A DNA stretch of 54,167 nt from an uncultured Clostridia bacterium (GCA_947589645.1 CANQCG010000006.1:1-54167), one strand, 5' to 3'; positions 26,603 through 35,160 are shown, counted from the stretch's first letter. Translations and numbers: made by a program. The notes: generated by a model from the letters alone, not told the origin.

Positions 26603-26635
26603 ATTGGTATTCTATGTTTTTGACATAGCTCCTTT
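26603..26635 (-). promoter_or_regulatory. Hairpin-bridged ribosome binding site of uvrA
   Basis: On the minus strand AAAGGAG (26635-26629) is followed at once by the hairpin CTATGT-CAAAA-ACATAG (26628-26612) and then 9 bases to the uvrA ATG. Folding would bring the site to a normal 9-base spacing. The same bases also spell a 4-codon frame, MSKT. Confidence 0.5.
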
Positions 26636-26759
26636 CTTAGTATTTCTTGTCTATTTTATCACTTTTTAGATGAATTATCAATATATTTATTTTCCAAAAA
26701 ATTCGAATTATGGAGATAGATAATTATTGTGAAAGAATTATAAAATTTAATATATCTTC

Positions 26760-26938
26760 TTGTGTGATTTAATGCTTTTCTAGTTATTAAATAGATAATG
26801 TTATGTAAAGTTTACGATTTCTGGAGTAAAAAAACATTAAATCACGAAGCTAAAATATATTTCGTTCAAAAAATAGGGCTTTTCTACAAGCTAGCATTAT
26901 AATTTTACATAAAAATAAAATGCTAGCTTGTAGAAAAG
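26760..26938. other. Structured intergenic region with two long inverted repeats
   Basis: In the 450-bp gap between uvrA and mscL, GTGATTTAATG (26764-26774) and CATTAAATCAC (26835-26845) are perfect 11-bp inverted arms, 60 bases apart. CTTCTT and GAAG extend them roughly. Then two perfect 20-bp arms, 26879-26898 and 26919-26938, enclose a 20-base loop. This could be a small RNA, a leader or a terminator pair. No known RNA family is recognised and strand is unclear. Confidence 0.45.
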
Positions 26939-26981
26939 GGATGTTTTTGCAAAAGAAATATATAAAACTTGCATTTTTTAT

Positions 26982-27029
26982 TTGCATGAATGCAATTTTA
27001 TTGACATTTTTGTCGAATTATCATATATT
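26982..27029 (+). promoter_or_regulatory. mscL promoter with upstream dyad
   Basis: TTGACA at 27001-27006, a 17-base spacer and TATATT at 27024-27029 form a strong sigma-A-type promoter. Directly upstream lies the dyad TTGCATGAATGCAA (26982-26995), with a further TTGCAT about 13 bases before it, a possible regulator site. Confidence 0.7.
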
Positions 27030-27055
27030 TATTACTGATAAGGAGTTGAGATAAA

Positions 27056-27490
27056 ATGTTAAAAGAGTTTAAAGAATTTGCATTAAGAGGAAATGTATTA
27101 GATTTAGCTGTTGGTGTAATAATTGGTGCAGCTTTTCAAAGTTTAGTAACTTCACTTACAACTAATATAATTTCACCTATTTTAGGATGTTTTTCAGAAG
27201 TAGATTTTTCTGGTTGGAAATTAACTATAGGAAATTTAAATCTTACTTATGGTGCTTTTATTACAGATGTAATTAATTTTATAATAATGGCATTTGTTGT
27301 ATTTCTTATAGTAAAATTTATGAATAAATTAGCAAGTCTAGGTAAACATGAGGAAGCGGTTCAAGAGCCTACTACAAAAATATGCCCTCATTGCTATAGT
27401 GAAATAAATATTCATGCGGATAGATGTCCATTTTGTACATCAGAACTTGAAATTGAAAATCATATCGAAAATGAAAATACCATATTTTAA
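27056..27490 (+). CDS. mscL: Large-conductance mechanosensitive channel with C-terminal zinc ribbon
   Basis: MscL opens under membrane tension to release solutes in osmotic downshock. The N-terminal 95 residues are typical: MLKEFKEFALRGNVLDLAVG, VIIGAAFQSLVTSL (first helix) and a second helix near 68-90 (VINFIIMAFVVFLIVKF). After a short linker the C-terminus carries two CxxC pairs, C110/C113 and C124/C127 (ICPHCYSEI and RCPFCTSE), a likely zinc ribbon. Canonical E. coli-type MscL ends in a helical bundle instead. AAGGAG lies 10 bases before the ATG. Its stop is 2 bases from the stop of the convergent BofA-like gene. Confidence 0.95.
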   Translation: MLKEFKEFALRGNVLDLAVGVIIGAAFQSLVTSLTTNIISPILGCFSEVDFSGWKLTIGNLNLTYGAFITDVINFIIMAFVVFLIVKFMNKLASLGKHEEAVQEPTTKICPHCYSEINIHADRCPFCTSELEIENHIENENTIF

Positions 27491-27492
27491 AA

Positions 27493-27747
27493 TCATATCA
27501 AAAGTGTTATTACCACAAGACATATTGCTCCAGGGATGCCCAGTATTCCAACCATAATTGCTGTTAAAGCATTAACTCCTATATGAAAAGCCCATATGCC
27601 TCCTATAAGATTAATTGCACAAATTAGTAAAGCTCCTAAAATTGAATTAAAAATTAATTTTGTAATCCATTTAATTGGTACAATAAAAATTTTTCCTATT
27701 ATAAATAAAAAGCATATGCATGCTAAAAAAACTATTATATTTGTCAT
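27493..27747 (-). CDS. BofA-like pro-sigma-K processing inhibitor family protein
   Basis: An 84-residue membrane protein of the BofA family. The ATG at 27747 (MTNIIVFLACIC) has AAAGGA nine bases upstream; a longer frame from 27819 lacks a site. Three hydrophobic segments and the end ALTAIMVGILGIPGAICLVV with NSILGALLICAINLIGG before it match the family. In Bacillus, BofA holds the SpoIVFB protease inactive in the outer forespore membrane. The gene lies next to a YaaL-like gene, the same pairing as in B. subtilis, which suggests a spore former or descendant. Confidence 0.8.
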   Translation of the reverse strand: MTNIIVFLACICFLFIIGKIFIVPIKWITKLIFNSILGALLICAINLIGGIWAFHIGVNALTAIMVGILGIPGAICLVVITLLI

Positions 27748-27826
27748 AATACTAGTAATCCTTTCAACGATTTTTTGATAAAAGACTATTAGTATATTTC
27801 TATGAAAAATATTGGACAAATATTAC

Positions 27827-28114
27827 TTAAACTACCTCATCATCTTGCATATATAATTTCATTTTTATTGCCTCAATCATATCTATTGAAATTCCTTTAT
27901 TTTTAGCAAACTTAATTAGATAGTCTAGTTTTGATTGATTAGCTTTTAATTGATAAGTATAATAATCTATCATATCTTCATCAGCATATTCGAAATTTTT
28001 ATTTAATTGATTTAATTCTTCTCTTGCATTTAAAATGCTCTTTATTAAATCTTCTCTTCTCTGCTTTTCAGATTTGTCTATAATTTTTCTTTCTCTTATA
28101 TATTCTTCTCTCAT
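27827..28114 (-). CDS. YaaL-like DUF2508 protein
   Basis: A 95-residue soluble helical protein. The pattern LIKSILNAREELNQLNKNFEYADEDM and YQLKANQSKLDYLIKFAKNKG fits the DUF2508/YaaL family. Genes of this family stand next to bofA in many Firmicutes, as here, about 80 bases upstream of the BofA-like start. No biochemical role is known. Confidence 0.75.
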   Translation of the reverse strand: MREEYIRERKIIDKSEKQRREDLIKSILNAREELNQLNKNFEYADEDMIDYYTYQLKANQSKLDYLIKFAKNKGISIDMIEAIKMKLYMQDDEVV

Positions 28115-28137
28115 TAAAAAATCTCCTTGATTAATAT

Positions 28138-28965
28138 TTATGCAATTAGCACATAAATTAAAACACCTATAGATTGAATTATAAATAAATTTAATATATT
28201 AGATGTAAATAGATTATTAGTTGCCTCAACTATGCCAGAAATCTCGTCATTTTCCTTTTTATGATGCTTTTGCGATTCTATAAATGTAATTAACTCTGGG
28301 ATGCTAGTAATTATTCCTAGCAAAATTCCTATAACTATTTCTGGAACTCCAAAGCTATAGCATAAGTTTTCTAAAGTTGTTCCTAGCAGATTACCTACAA
28401 CAAATAATAGAACTCCAGTTGCAATCAGTAAAATAATATATTTAATGCTTTTATACCATGCATGGTGCTTTCTTTCTACAACTTCTTCTTGATTAGTACT
28501 TAAATATAATTTGTGAGCATTGTTATTTATATATTTGAAGGCAATATACAAAATAACAAATATTACAACTGTAAAAATGTCCATTTCGATATTAGCTACA
28601 ATAAAAATAAAAGGCAGTAAAATTGTTAAAAGTACTAAAAATATATCAACTCTTACTGCTTGATTTCTAAAAGCTTTTTGATTTTTATTAATTATAATAG
28701 ATGAAATATATTGAAAAAAATTTATGATATTTGAGCTCAATATGTTATATATACTTGCCCCAATTAAGCCATTTATACTAGAAGCGGAAACTGTTAAAAG
28801 CTCTGGAACAGATGTTGCATAGCCTGCTACATCCCCTACTGCCTTTGCTCTTAAATTTAAATTTTCGGCTAATTTTCTAATAGTAGTAACTAAAATATAT
28901 TTTGAAATTAATACAATTGCTAAGGAATAAACTATGAACTTAACAGCTTCTGTTAATAATACCAA
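28138..28965 (-). CDS. CaCA-type sodium/calcium antiporter-like membrane protein
   Basis: A membrane protein of about 275 residues with some nine hydrophobic segments and both halves of the cation/Ca2+ exchanger repeat. The first is DVAGYATSVPELLTVSASSI with GLIGASIYNILSSNIIN. The second is VIGILLGIITSIPELITFIE. The T-S-x-P-E core in each half is the ion site of the family. Start: TTG 28965 is favoured because AGGTGA lies 5 bases upstream; GTG 28974 overlaps that site. The protein is shorter than typical exchangers (about 320). Ion specificity cannot be read. Confidence 0.82.
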   Translation of the reverse strand: MVLLTEAVKFIVYSLAIVLISKYILVTTIRKLAENLNLRAKAVGDVAGYATSVPELLTVSASSINGLIGASIYNILSSNIINFFQYISSIIINKNQKAFRNQAVRVDIFLVLLTILLPFIFIVANIEMDIFTVVIFVILYIAFKYINNNAHKLYLSTNQEEVVERKHHAWYKSIKYIILLIATGVLLFVVGNLLGTTLENLCYSFGVPEIVIGILLGIITSIPELITFIESQKHHKKENDEISGIVEATNNLFTSNILNLFIIQSIGVLIYVLIA

Positions 28966-28997
28966 TCTAATCACCTATACAAATTATTTCCAATTTA

Positions 28998-29026
28998 TTG
29001 ATATTTATTTATTTTTGTTATATAAT
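28998..29026 (+). promoter_or_regulatory. Predicted promoter of serS-ysxC
   Basis: TTGATA, a 17-base spacer and a perfect TATAAT. The leader is only about 80 bases and holds a small hairpin, ACAAAG-GGAG-CTTTGT (29052-29067), followed by AATTTTT. No T-box motif is visible, so a classic serine T-box is unlikely. Confidence 0.7.
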
Positions 29027-29112
29027 AATGGCAAAATTGCTTAAAATTCTAACAAAGGGAGCTTTGTAATTTTTAATATTCATAAGCAAAGTAAGAAAGG
29101 AATTGATTTTAC

Positions 29113-30399
29113 ATGATTGATATAAAATTTTTAAGAGAAAATCCAGATGTAGTTAAAGAAAATATTAAGAAAAAGTTTCAAGATCATAAATTGCCTTTAG
29201 TTGATGAAGTTTTAGAGTTAGATGTTAAAAATAGAGAAACTAAACTTCATGGCGATGAGCTTAGAAATCAAAGAAAGAATTTGAGTTCTCAAATTGGTGG
29301 GCTTATAAAAGATGGTAAAAATGACGAAGCGGAAAAAATAAAACTAGAAGTTTCTAAATTAAATGATGAACTTACTCAAAATGAAGAATTAGAGGCTCAT
29401 TATGCAGAAGAAATTAAAACAAGAATGATGAAAATTCCAAATATCATGCATGAGTCTGTTCCTATTGGTGAAGATGATAGTAAAAATGTTGAAGTTAAAA
29501 GATATGGCGAGCCAAAAGTTCCAGACTATGAAATTCCATATCATGGTGAAATTATGGAGGCTCTTGGAGGACTTGATTTAGATAGTGCTAGACGTGTTGC
29601 TGGAAATGGTTTTTATTACTTAGTTGGAAATATTGCTCGTCTTCATTCAGCAGTTTTAACTTATGCTAGAGATTTTATGATAAATAAAGGCTTTACTTAT
29701 TGTATACCTCCTTATATGATTCGTAGCGATGTTGTAACTGGAGTTATGAGCTTTGAAGAAATGGATGCTATGATGTACAAAATTGAAGGTGAAGATTTAT
29801 ATTTAATTGGAACTAGTGAACATTCTATGATAGGTAAATTTAAAGATCAAATTCTTAAAAAAGAAAATTTACCTTATACAATGACATCTTATTCTCCTTG
29901 TTTTAGAAAAGAAAAAGGTGCTCATGGTATCGAAGAACGTGGAGTTTATAGAATACATCAATTTGAAAAGCAAGAAATGATTGTTGTATGTGAACCTGAA
30001 CAAAGCTGGGAATGGTACGATAAAATGTGGTCATATACAGTTGAATTATTTAGAAGCATGGACATTCCTGTTCGTACTCTTGAATGTTGTAGTGGCGACT
30101 TAGCAGATTTAAAAGCTAAAAGTGTTGATGTTGAAGCTTGGTCACCTAGACAACAAAAATATTTTGAAGTTGGTAGTTGCTCTAACTTAACTGATGCTCA
30201 AGCTCGTAGATTAGGAATAAGAATTAAAGGTGAAAACGGAAATTATTTTGCTCATACTTTAAATAATACTGTTGTTGCCCCACCTCGTATGCTTATTGCT
30301 TTAATTGAAAATCATTATAATCAAGATGGTAGTATAACTATTCCAGAAGTTCTAAGACCTTATATGGGTGGTTTATCAAGAATTGACAAATTATGTTAA
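29113..30399 (+). CDS. serS: Seryl-tRNA synthetase
   Basis: Charges tRNA-Ser with serine. At 428 residues it is of normal length. The N-terminal tRNA-binding coiled-coil arm spans about residues 30-100 (MIDIKFLRENPDVVKENIKK is the usual start). Class II core motifs are seen: motif 2 SPCFRKEKGAHGIEERGVYR with HQFEKQEM, and motif 3 NTVVAPPRMLIALIENHYNQ followed by VLRPYMGG. GAAAGGA precedes the ATG. The ribosome assembly GTPase gene ysxC follows 16 bases later in the same operon. Confidence 0.98.
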   Translation: MIDIKFLRENPDVVKENIKKKFQDHKLPLVDEVLELDVKNRETKLHGDELRNQRKNLSSQIGGLIKDGKNDEAEKIKLEVSKLNDELTQNEELEAHYAEEIKTRMMKIPNIMHESVPIGEDDSKNVEVKRYGEPKVPDYEIPYHGEIMEALGGLDLDSARRVAGNGFYYLVGNIARLHSAVLTYARDFMINKGFTYCIPPYMIRSDVVTGVMSFEEMDAMMYKIEGEDLYLIGTSEHSMIGKFKDQILKKENLPYTMTSYSPCFRKEKGAHGIEERGVYRIHQFEKQEMIVVCEPEQSWEWYDKMWSYTVELFRSMDIPVRTLECCSGDLADLKAKSVDVEAWSPRQQKYFEVGSCSNLTDAQARRLGIRIKGENGNYFAHTLNNTVVAPPRMLIALIENHYNQDGSITIPEVLRPYMGGLSRIDKLC

Positions 30400-30415
30400 T
30401 TATAAGGAGTAATTT

Positions 30416-30997
30416 ATGATAGTAAAAGAGCCAAGATTTGAAATATCTGCTGTAAAACCTGCACAATATCCAAAAACAAATTTACCTGAAATTGTATTAG
30501 TCGGCAAGTCTAATGTAGGAAAATCTAGTTTTATAAATTGTATGATTAATAGAAAAAATTTAGCTAGAACCAGTAGTGAGCCAGGCAAAACTCGCCAAAT
30601 TAATTTTTATAATATAGATAATGCATTTTATTTTGTTGATTTACCAGGTTACGGTTTTAGCAAAATGTCTAAACAAGAGCAAGAACAAGTTGGTAAATTT
30701 ATTGAAGAATATTTATTTAAAAGAAAAGAAATTTCTTTAATTGTGTTTTTAGTTGATATTAGACATGAGCCTACTGAAAATGATAAATTAATGTATGATT
30801 ATATTATGCATAGCAAATTACCTTTTATTGTGTTAGCAAATAAAGCTGATAAAATAGCACCAACTAAGGTAAATAATAGCATTTTAGGCATTCAAAAAGT
30901 TTTAAATCCTATTGGAGATAATGTATTTCTTCCCTTCTCTTCTGAGAAAAAAATTTATACAGATGCAGTTTGGAAAGAAATTGAAAAATATATTTAG
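30416..30997 (+). CDS. ysxC: YihA/YsxC ribosome biogenesis GTPase
   Basis: A 193-residue TRAFAC-class GTPase needed in Firmicutes for late assembly of the 50S ribosomal subunit. G1 VGKSNVGKSSFINCM at about 30-44, G3 FVDLPGYGFSKMSK, G4 LANKADKI and a final SSEKKIYTDAVW segment match the family. AAGGAG precedes the ATG and the gene is 16 bases behind serS. It is followed by a terminator shared with the convergent gltX group. Confidence 0.96.
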   Translation: MIVKEPRFEISAVKPAQYPKTNLPEIVLVGKSNVGKSSFINCMINRKNLARTSSEPGKTRQINFYNIDNAFYFVDLPGYGFSKMSKQEQEQVGKFIEEYLFKRKEISLIVFLVDIRHEPTENDKLMYDYIMHSKLPFIVLANKADKIAPTKVNNSILGIQKVLNPIGDNVFLPFSSEKKIYTDAVWKEIEKYI

Positions 30998-31012
30998 ATT
31001 TTTGTAAAATTA

Positions 31013-31078
31013 AAAAGCGAGCCTAATAAAAGAACAGTATTTTAATTACTGCTCTTTTTTAGTCTTGCTACAATATTA
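31013..31078. terminator. Terminator between ysxC and the DUF951 gene
   Basis: AGAACAGTA (31031) and TACTGCTCT (31047) form a stem with one mismatch, followed by TTTTTT in the plus direction. Outer arms (AGCGAGCCTAATAAAAGA and TCTTTTTTAGTCTTGCT) can pair further, so the structure may serve both convergent operons. Confidence 0.75.
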
Positions 31079-31098
31079 TAGAAAATATTATTTGGCTT

Positions 31099-31284
31099 TT
31101 ATTCTGCCTTTTTTTCTATCTTGGTAATCATTTTTAATGCTTTAGGTCTTTCTATAGTTATTACATGCGCACATCCTTGGCATTTTAATTTAAAGTCTAC
31201 CCCTACTCTCATTATTTCCCATAATTTACTTCCGCAAGGATGAGGTTTTTTTGTTCTTACAATATCTCCTATTTGGTATTCCAT
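31099..31284 (-). CDS. DUF951 family small protein
   Basis: A 61-residue basic protein starting MEYQIGDIVRTKKPHPCGS. The start ATG at 31284 has AAAGGA 9 bases upstream; an ATG 9 bases earlier abuts that site. Cysteines in HPCGS and CQGC plus WEIMRVGVDFKLKCQGC and the IERPKAL tail are typical of DUF951, a conserved Firmicute family of unknown role with likely metal- or nucleic acid-binding character. It lies downstream of gltX in the same direction. Confidence 0.85.
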   Translation of the reverse strand: MEYQIGDIVRTKKPHPCGSKLWEIMRVGVDFKLKCQGCAHVITIERPKALKMITKIEKKAE

Positions 31285-31327
31285 ATTTATCATTCCTTTC
31301 TAGGTAATGTTTGAAATACTTAAAACA

Positions 31328-32974
31328 CTAGCTTAATTTTGCTATAGCTGATTTTAATCTATTTATAACTTTATCTTTACCCATAACCTGCATAATTTCA
31401 TACATATCTGGTGTATTTGTTCTACCTGTTAACGCAACTCTTAATACTGTACTAACATCTCCAACATGAGCTTTATACATTCCAGGGTTTTCCTTAAATG
31501 CTTTTACTTCGCTAGCATAACCTAGCTCACCAGATAAAGTCTTAATTTTATCAAACCAAGTTTGCTTGTCATCTGCTTCATTAAAATATTTTTCTATATA
31601 TAATTGTAATATTTTTTTAATATCTTCTGGCTCATTTATTACTTGATAAGGGTAATCTGTTATATCTATATCATACATATAGCTAATATTTTCTTTAACA
31701 TCTGACCATTTTGCAATATCTTTTCTTGGTTTTGCATTTTTTCTCTCTATACCAAATACTTTTAAAGCATATTCTTTATCTGATAAAAGTTCTTTTAGTT
31801 CTGCGTCATATTCATTTGCCCAATTATATGCTTCTTCATATACTTTTTCAGCTGTATATCTTGAAATTGTTGACTTTGAAACATCTAATAGTTTTACCAT
31901 ATCAAACAATGCTCCACTTACACTCATTTTATTTAATTGTAAATCAAAGTCTTCTATAGGTAAATTTGGATTTTGTCTTCTCCAATTTTCAAAGCTTGAA
32001 CTTGCAATATTTAATAAATATTCTTTAACTGCATCTGATGGTATTCCTTCTTTTTTGTAATAATCAACAGCTGCTTCTGGGTCTTTTCTTTTACTTAATT
32101 TACGCTTATTACCATTATCATTTTTCATTATTGGTGCTATATGAGCGTACTTAGGTGCTCTAAAACCTAACTCTTGGAATAATTGCAAATGTAATGGAAC
32201 AGATGATAACCATTCATCACTACGAACTACATGTGTTGTTCCCATTAGATGATCATCTACAGCATGAGCAAAATGATATGTTGGAAGACCATCTGATTTA
32301 ATTATTACAATATCTTGGTCATTTTCTGGAAAGTCAACATTTCCTTTTATTATATCATGATGTTTTATTTTTCTGTCTTCTCTTCCTGTTGATTTGAATC
32401 TAACTATGTAATTTTCGCCATTTTGAACTTTTTTTATCATTTCTTCAACTGTTAAATTCCTACAATTTGCCCAAACTCCGTAGTATCCTGTACGAATTTT
32501 TGCAGCCTCTTGCTTTGCTCTTATAGCTTCTAATTCTTCAGCAGAGCAAAAGCAAAGATATGCTTTACCTTGTGCTAATAAATATTTAGCATAAGCTTGA
32601 TATATTTCTTTTCTTAAAGATTGTTTATATGGTCCATAGTTTCCTAATTCTTCAGTAGCATTAATTTGACCTTCATCAGGAGACATATCAAAGTCTTGAA
32701 GTGAATTTACAATTCCAGTTATAGCATTTTCTACTTCTCTTTTTTGGTCTGTATCTTCAATTCTTAAGAAAAATACACCATCTGTTTGCTTTGCAGCTTT
32801 ACGTGCAACTAAAGCTTGATAAAGACCTCCTATATGAACAAAACCTGTAGGACTTGGAGCAAATCTTGTAACAATTGCACCTTCTGTTAAATTTCTTCTT
32901 GGATATTTTTCTTCATAAAAGCTTATGTCTTTAGCATCTGGAAAAACTAAATTTGCTAAATCTTGATAATTCAT
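31328..32974 (-). CDS. gltX: Glutamyl-tRNA synthetase
   Basis: Charges tRNA-Glu (and possibly tRNA-Gln for amidation, as in many Firmicutes). A 548-residue class I enzyme. The HIGH region is FAPSPTGFVHIGGLYQAL at about 38-55. LRIEDTDQKR is present, SDGLPTYHFAHAVDDHLMG lies in the core, and the KMSKS counterpart is KRKLSKRKD at about 290. The C-terminal anticodon-binding part has ALTGRTNTPDMYEIM. It is longer than the usual 480-500 residues, with extra residues in the C-terminal half. AGGAGGAAATAT precedes the ATG. Probably in one operon with rnj upstream. Confidence 0.96.
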   Translation of the reverse strand: MNYQDLANLVFPDAKDISFYEEKYPRRNLTEGAIVTRFAPSPTGFVHIGGLYQALVARKAAKQTDGVFFLRIEDTDQKREVENAITGIVNSLQDFDMSPDEGQINATEELGNYGPYKQSLRKEIYQAYAKYLLAQGKAYLCFCSAEELEAIRAKQEAAKIRTGYYGVWANCRNLTVEEMIKKVQNGENYIVRFKSTGREDRKIKHHDIIKGNVDFPENDQDIVIIKSDGLPTYHFAHAVDDHLMGTTHVVRSDEWLSSVPLHLQLFQELGFRAPKYAHIAPIMKNDNGNKRKLSKRKDPEAAVDYYKKEGIPSDAVKEYLLNIASSSFENWRRQNPNLPIEDFDLQLNKMSVSGALFDMVKLLDVSKSTISRYTAEKVYEEAYNWANEYDAELKELLSDKEYALKVFGIERKNAKPRKDIAKWSDVKENISYMYDIDITDYPYQVINEPEDIKKILQLYIEKYFNEADDKQTWFDKIKTLSGELGYASEVKAFKENPGMYKAHVGDVSTVLRVALTGRTNTPDMYEIMQVMGKDKVINRLKSAIAKLS

Positions 32975-33006
32975 ATATTTCCTCCTACTTTGTATAAAAG
33001 TTATAC

Positions 33007-34818
33007 TTATATTTCCATTATTATTGGTATTATCATTGGGTTTCTTTTTGTTTTTAGAAAGATATAATCTCTTAAATTGTCTTTTAAGGCTGTTTTTATT
33101 GTTGTCCAGTCTTTAATGCCGTGTTCTTCACATTTTGATACTTCGTTTCTTATAACTAATTTTACATCTTCCATTAGATTTTCTGATTCTCTAACATAAA
33201 CGAATCCTCTTGATATTACATCTGGACCTGCTACAACTTCTCCGGTTGAAGAATTTAATGTTAAAACTATTACAATTAAACCATCTTGAGATAAGTGTTG
33301 TCTGTCTCTTAATACAATGCTTCCTACATCTCCAATTCCTAAGCCATCTACTAAGATTTTTCCATTTGTTACCATTGTAGTAAATTTTGCTTCATATTCG
33401 TTTAATTCTAATGTTTTTCCATTTTCCATCATGAATATATCTTTTTTAGGTATTCCCATTAGTTCTGCTGTTTCGCTATGTGCTACAAGTTGATGATATT
33501 CCCCATGAACTGGAATAAAATATTTAGGTCTAGTAAGTGATAGTATTAATTTTTGTTCTTCTTGACAAGCATGGCCTGATACGTGAACATCTGTAAGAGC
33601 ACTATAAACTACTTCTGCTCCTATTTGCATTAAATTATCTATAACTTTTGAAACATATTTTTCATTTCCTGGTATAGGAGTTGCAGATATAATTACTAAG
33701 TCATTTTGAGTTATTTTTACTTTTTTATGCTCACCTGCAGCCATTCTAGTTAAAGCTGACATTGGCTCTCCTTGACTTCCTGTTGTAATTATAACTAGTT
33801 GTTCATCATTATAAGTTCCCATCATGTCTATATCTATAAATATATCATCTGGGCAATTAATATATCCTAATTCTCTTGCTGTATTTATTATATTTACCAT
33901 ACTTCTACCGCAAATAGCTATTTTTCTTCTAAATTTTACTGCTGAATTTACTATTTGCTGTATTCTGTGTACATTTGATGCAAAAGTTGCAACAACTATC
34001 CTCTTAGTGCAGTTTGTAAATAATTTGTCAAACACTTCTCCTACAAAGCCTTCTGACATTGTAAAGCCTTTTCTTTCAGCATTTGTACTGTCTGACATTA
34101 AAGCTAAAATTCCTTGATTTCCAAGTTCAGCTATTCTTCCAAAGTCCATTCTTTGTCCATCGATTGGTGTATAGTCAACTTTGAAATCTCCTGTATGTAA
34201 TATTGTTCCCACAGGTGTATTTATGGCAAGCATTACAGAGTCTGGTATGCTATGTGAACTTCTGATAAATTCTACTTTAAAGTATTTTCCAAGTTTAATG
34301 GTTTGTCCTTGCTCTACTGTATGCATCTCTGTACTTCTTAATAATTTGTGTTCTTCTAGTTTATTGTTTATTAATCCTACTGTTAATTTTGTTGCATAAA
34401 TAGGTACATTGATTTGTTTTAATAAGTATGGTATGCCTCCTATATGGTCTTCGTGTCCATGCGTAACTACTAAGCCTTTTATTTTTTCTTGATTTTTTAC
34501 TAGGTATGTTACATCTGGTATTACTAAGTCTACTCCTAGCATATCATCTTCTGGAAAAGTTAAACCACAGTCTACTACTATTATTTCGTCTTCGTATTCA
34601 AAAACTGTTATGTTTTTTCCTATTTCATGTAGCCCTCCTAATGGTATTATTTTTAATTTTGACTTTTTAAATATACTTGCATCTTGCCTTTTTTGAGTTG
34701 TTTCTGGAACTTTTTTTATTGGTTTTGTCCTTTTGTTGTATGGTCTTTTTTTACGCGTTTTTAACGCAGTGGTAGTGTTGTTTTCATTTGATTTTTTCTC
34801 TTGTTTTGCTTCTAGCAT
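33007..34818 (-). CDS. rnj: Ribonuclease J with basic N-terminal extension
   Basis: A 603-residue metallo-beta-lactamase/beta-CASP RNase that degrades and matures RNA from the 5' end (and internally) in Firmicutes. The first 50 residues (KTRKKRPYNKRTKPIKK and so on) form a Lys/Arg-rich tail not found in B. subtilis RNase J1, perhaps for RNA or ribosome contact. The catalytic core follows: IPLGGLHEIGKNITVFEY, VVTHGHEDHIGGIPYLL, and HTGDFKVDYTPIDGQ. The beta-CASP part has DSTNAERKGFTMSE and ISATPIPGNEKYVSKV, and the C-terminal part has HVSGHACQEEQKLI. GAAAGGAG precedes the ATG. Confidence 0.96.
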   Translation of the reverse strand: MLEAKQEKKSNENNTTTALKTRKKRPYNKRTKPIKKVPETTQKRQDASIFKKSKLKIIPLGGLHEIGKNITVFEYEDEIIVVDCGLTFPEDDMLGVDLVIPDVTYLVKNQEKIKGLVVTHGHEDHIGGIPYLLKQINVPIYATKLTVGLINNKLEEHKLLRSTEMHTVEQGQTIKLGKYFKVEFIRSSHSIPDSVMLAINTPVGTILHTGDFKVDYTPIDGQRMDFGRIAELGNQGILALMSDSTNAERKGFTMSEGFVGEVFDKLFTNCTKRIVVATFASNVHRIQQIVNSAVKFRRKIAICGRSMVNIINTARELGYINCPDDIFIDIDMMGTYNDEQLVIITTGSQGEPMSALTRMAAGEHKKVKITQNDLVIISATPIPGNEKYVSKVIDNLMQIGAEVVYSALTDVHVSGHACQEEQKLILSLTRPKYFIPVHGEYHQLVAHSETAELMGIPKKDIFMMENGKTLELNEYEAKFTTMVTNGKILVDGLGIGDVGSIVLRDRQHLSQDGLIVIVLTLNSSTGEVVAGPDVISRGFVYVRESENLMEDVKLVIRNEVSKCEEHGIKDWTTIKTALKDNLRDYIFLKTKRNPMIIPIIMEI

Positions 34819-35120
34819 TTATTTTCTCCTTTCAAATTCTGTTTTTAATTTTATTTAACGTATTTTACACACAAATTATAAATCTCGCATAGCGAGATTT
34901 GAATTTTTAATATTTAAACTCAAAATTAGCTTTAAGACTAATTTTTATTCATTAGTGTTATCTCCGTTCATTTTTACTTTTAAATTACAAATCTTCTCAT
35001 CAATACATTAAAACAAAATCTCTTCTTGTGCTAAATTGCACATCATATGTTAAATTATAACATATATTCTAAAACTTGTCAAAGTGTATTTCAATTATTG
35101 TATTTGGAGATATGTTACAA
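34819..35120 (-). promoter_or_regulatory. Leader and intergenic region upstream of rnj
   Basis: About 300 bases without a gene. Two clear hairpins lie in it: AAATCTCGC-ATA-GCGAGATTT (34880-34900) and AAAATTAG with CTAATTTT (34922-34945). If rnj is transcribed from beyond them, both would be in its 5' leader, where they could affect mRNA stability. RNase genes often control their own mRNA. No known riboswitch is recognised. Confidence 0.4.
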
Positions 35121-35160
35121 CAAAAGCCCATAACTACTTTATTGTAGAAAAGGGCTTTTG
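35121..35160 (-). terminator. Terminator after eno
   Basis: CAAAAGCCC and GGGCTTTTG form a 9-bp stem, with an inner CTAC/GTAG pairing, 11 bases past the eno stop codon. The minus-strand 3' arm ends GGGCTTTTGTTG. Confidence 0.8.

Noticed and set aside
28975-29112. T-box riboswitch upstream of serS
   Set aside because: The leader from the predicted promoter is only about 80 bases and has no T-box sequence; only a 6-bp hairpin is present.
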